From assembly GCA_017938315.1 (NCBI GenBank), contig JAGBBV010000019.1:32533-96532 (forward strand): 64,000 nt of DNA. The letters are read 5' to 3'. Origin of the DNA: Lachnospiraceae bacterium. GTDB lineage: Bacteria > Bacillota > Clostridia > Lachnospirales > Lachnospiraceae. The notes beneath the pieces were generated by a model. It ran no database searches, was not told where the DNA came from, and was given only the letters and a program-made list of their open reading frames with translations. Positions 62,786 to 64,000 of this stretch are shown here, piece after piece; positions within the stretch are counted from its first letter, which is position 1, and every line of letters starts with the position of its first letter. The translations under genes were made by a program, and so were the position numbers.

Positions 62786-63796
62786 ATGGTATCGTTAAAA
62801 GATATTTCAGCTGTATGTGGTGTTTCAATTGCTACTGTAAGTAAAGCTCTGAACGATCACAGAGACATCAGCGTTGAAACAAAAGAACATATACGGCAAG
62901 TTGCCAAAGAAATGGGGTACTCTCCCAATTCTGCCGCCAAAGCGTTAAAAACAAACCGTACCTATAATTTAGGCGTTCTGTTTGTGGATGATAACCAAAG
63001 CGGTTTGACACATGACTATTTTGCTCATGTGCTTGACAGTTTCAAACGCACCGCTGAGGAAAACGGTTACGACATTACCTTTATTAATGGAAGCAAGGAA
63101 CGTTCTCAGCGGATGTCTTACTTAGAACACAGCCGCTATCGCGGTTTTGACGGAGTCGTAATTGCCTGTATTAATTTCTACGACCCTGAAGTCGAAGAAC
63201 TTGTCAGAAGTGAAATTCCGGTTGTTACCATTGACCACGTATTTCATAACAGAATTTCCATTATTTCTGACAACATTAAAGGGATGCGCGATTTACTTAC
63301 CTATATATATGAACAGGGACATCGCAAGATTGCTTATATCCACGGTGCCGATTCAGCCGTAACACAGAATCGTTTATCCAGTTTTTATCGCACCGCTGAA
63401 ACACTCGGTCTGGAAGTTCCGGATGATTACATATTAGAAGCAGCTTATCGCGACACAGCCGGTGCATATCAAATGACAGAAAAACTTCTTAATTTAGAGG
63501 AACCGCCCACTTGTATCTGTTATGCAGATGACTTCTCTGCCTTTGGTGGTATCAATGCTATCAAAGAACGGGGATTACAAATACCTGATGACATTTCTGT
63601 TGCCGGTTATGACGGTATCCAAATAGGAAGACACATTGAACCGCAGCTTACCACTCTCCGTCAGGATACGATGAGTCTTGGAAAGCTGGCTGCTGAAAAA
63701 TTAATTAGTCTGGTGGAAAAACCTAAAACCACCATTATTAATCAAACAGTCGTTAAAGGGGAAGTTTTTGCCGGAAAATCTGTAAAAAAAATTTAG
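62786..63796 (+). CDS. LacI-family regulator of cellobiose utilisation
   Basis: 336 residues. Helix-turn-helix LKDISAVCGVSIATVSKALN and hinge DISVETKEHIRQVAKEMGYSPNSAAKAL, then a sugar-binding domain with VVTIDHVF, GHRKIAYIHG and CYADDFSAFGGINAIKERGLQIPDDISVAGYDG. The frame extends upstream to 62657, but the promoter and operator lie there and AAGGGA precedes the ATG at 62786. The identical site before GH94 suggests it represses the phosphorylase in the absence of cello-oligosaccharide, and itself. Confidence 0.93.
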   Translation: MVSLKDISAVCGVSIATVSKALNDHRDISVETKEHIRQVAKEMGYSPNSAAKALKTNRTYNLGVLFVDDNQSGLTHDYFAHVLDSFKRTAEENGYDITFINGSKERSQRMSYLEHSRYRGFDGVVIACINFYDPEVEELVRSEIPVVTIDHVFHNRISIISDNIKGMRDLLTYIYEQGHRKIAYIHGADSAVTQNRLSSFYRTAETLGLEVPDDYILEAAYRDTAGAYQMTEKLLNLEEPPTCICYADDFSAFGGINAIKERGLQIPDDISVAGYDGIQIGRHIEPQLTTLRQDTMSLGKLAAEKLISLVEKPKTTIINQTVVKGEVFAGKSVKKI

Positions 63797-63803
63797 GCAT
63801 TTT

Positions 63804-63822
63804 CGGAAAACACACTTTTCCG
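63804..63822. terminator. Weak hairpin after lacI
   Basis: CGGAAAA-CACAC-TTTTCCG inverted repeat just downstream of the stop codon. There is no T-run, so it is only a weak terminator or an mRNA 3' protection element. Confidence 0.35.
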
Positions 63823-63877
63823 TAACAATAAATGCACATAACAAAACACTCACATTAAAAAAGGGAGGAAACGAGTA

Positions 63878-64000
63878 ATGAAAAAGAAATTACTTAGCGT
63901 AGTGCTCTCCGTAGCAATGGTAGCAACATTATTAGTTGGTTGCGGCGGAAGCGCAGAAACAACAGCACCTGCAGAATCAGCACCTGCAGAAGAAGCAGCA
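63878..64000 (+). CDS. Lipoprotein, 3' end outside window (possible sugar ABC-transporter binding protein)
   Basis: 41 codons are visible: a lipoprotein signal MKKKLLSVVLSVAMVATLLVG with lipobox LVGC (Cys22) followed by a GG-S/A/E-rich linker. This start is typical of ABC sugar-binding proteins in Lachnospiraceae. It is 81 bases downstream of the LacI gene on the same strand, so a cellobiose/cello-oligosaccharide importer is the natural guess. GGGAGG ribosome site 9 bases upstream. Function is inferred from position and signal only. Confidence 0.7.
   Translation, partial: MKKKLLSVVLSVAMVATLLVGCGGSAETTAPAESAPAEEAA

Overview
The window looks like the chromosome of a low-GC, anaerobic, motile and probably spore-forming Firmicute of the Lachnospiraceae (Roseburia/Butyrivibrio/Agathobacter-like). 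The reasons are a complete thl-crt-hbd-bcd-etfB-etfA butyrate operon, spoVA sporulation genes, AddAB instead of RecBCD, rubrerythrin, chemotaxis genes, cytoplasmic glycoside phosphorylases and xylan-side-chain enzymes, and many textbook sigma-A promoters (TTGACA-17-TATAAT type). Species cannot be fixed from sequence alone. Most genes lie on the minus strand.

Layout. 0-1.7 kb: 5' part of malQ and a TPP-riboswitch-controlled thiT. 1.7-9.5 kb: HAD phosphatase-addB-addA. 9.6-16.1 kb: uracil permease, then a run spoVAA-spoVAB-(unknown 76 aa)-ridA-EamA transporter-spoVAE-Xaa-Pro aminopeptidase. 16.1-24.1 kb: HerA-like ATPase-tcdA-EEP hydrolase, and TraX-like protein followed by a heterodimeric ABC exporter with one degenerate site. 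24.2 kb: an ECF S-component on the plus strand. 24.8-38.8 kb: a hemicellulose locus (GH43, chemoreceptor, type-B carboxylesterase, LacI, CE1-like esterase, GH36, then SGNH esterase and GH115 alpha-glucuronidase). All its enzymes lack signal peptides, so it should act on imported, decorated xylo-oligosaccharides. 38.9-45.1 kb: butyrate operon. 45.2-46.5 kb: rubrerythrin and flavin reductase, each with its own promoter and palindrome. 46.5-55.7 kb: ABC-F protein, glycogen phosphorylase, CheX-like/CheY pair, Na/Ca exchanger and lipoprotein, tRNA-Leu, MATE transporter. 55.7-56.4 kb: six-tRNA operon (Pro, Gly, Arg, His, Gln, Lys). 56.4-59.7 kb: phosphodiesterase, RdgB, an amidase-fold protein with lost catalytic residues, RlmL-like methyltransferase. 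59.8-60.0 kb: a 45-aa Asn/Gln-rich small ORF. 60.1-64 kb: cellobiose phosphorylase (GH94), divergent LacI regulator sharing an operator with it, and the start of a lipoprotein, possibly a sugar-binding protein.

How it fits together: plant-glycan and cellobiose products are trimmed or phosphorolysed in the cytoplasm, glycogen/maltodextrin is turned over by GlgP and MalQ, and carbon drains to butyryl-CoA through an operon carrying a Rex-like NADH-responsive site. Several promoters carry a palindrome just downstream of the predicted start of transcription, suggesting roadblock-type repression as a common design here.

The most unusual items are the predicted catalytically dead amidase, the Asn/Gln-rich micropeptide, the chemoreceptor inside the xylan operon, the hairpin between thl and crt, and the insertion in the ABC exporter subunit. 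I found no CRISPR array, prophage, insertion sequence or obvious new defence system.
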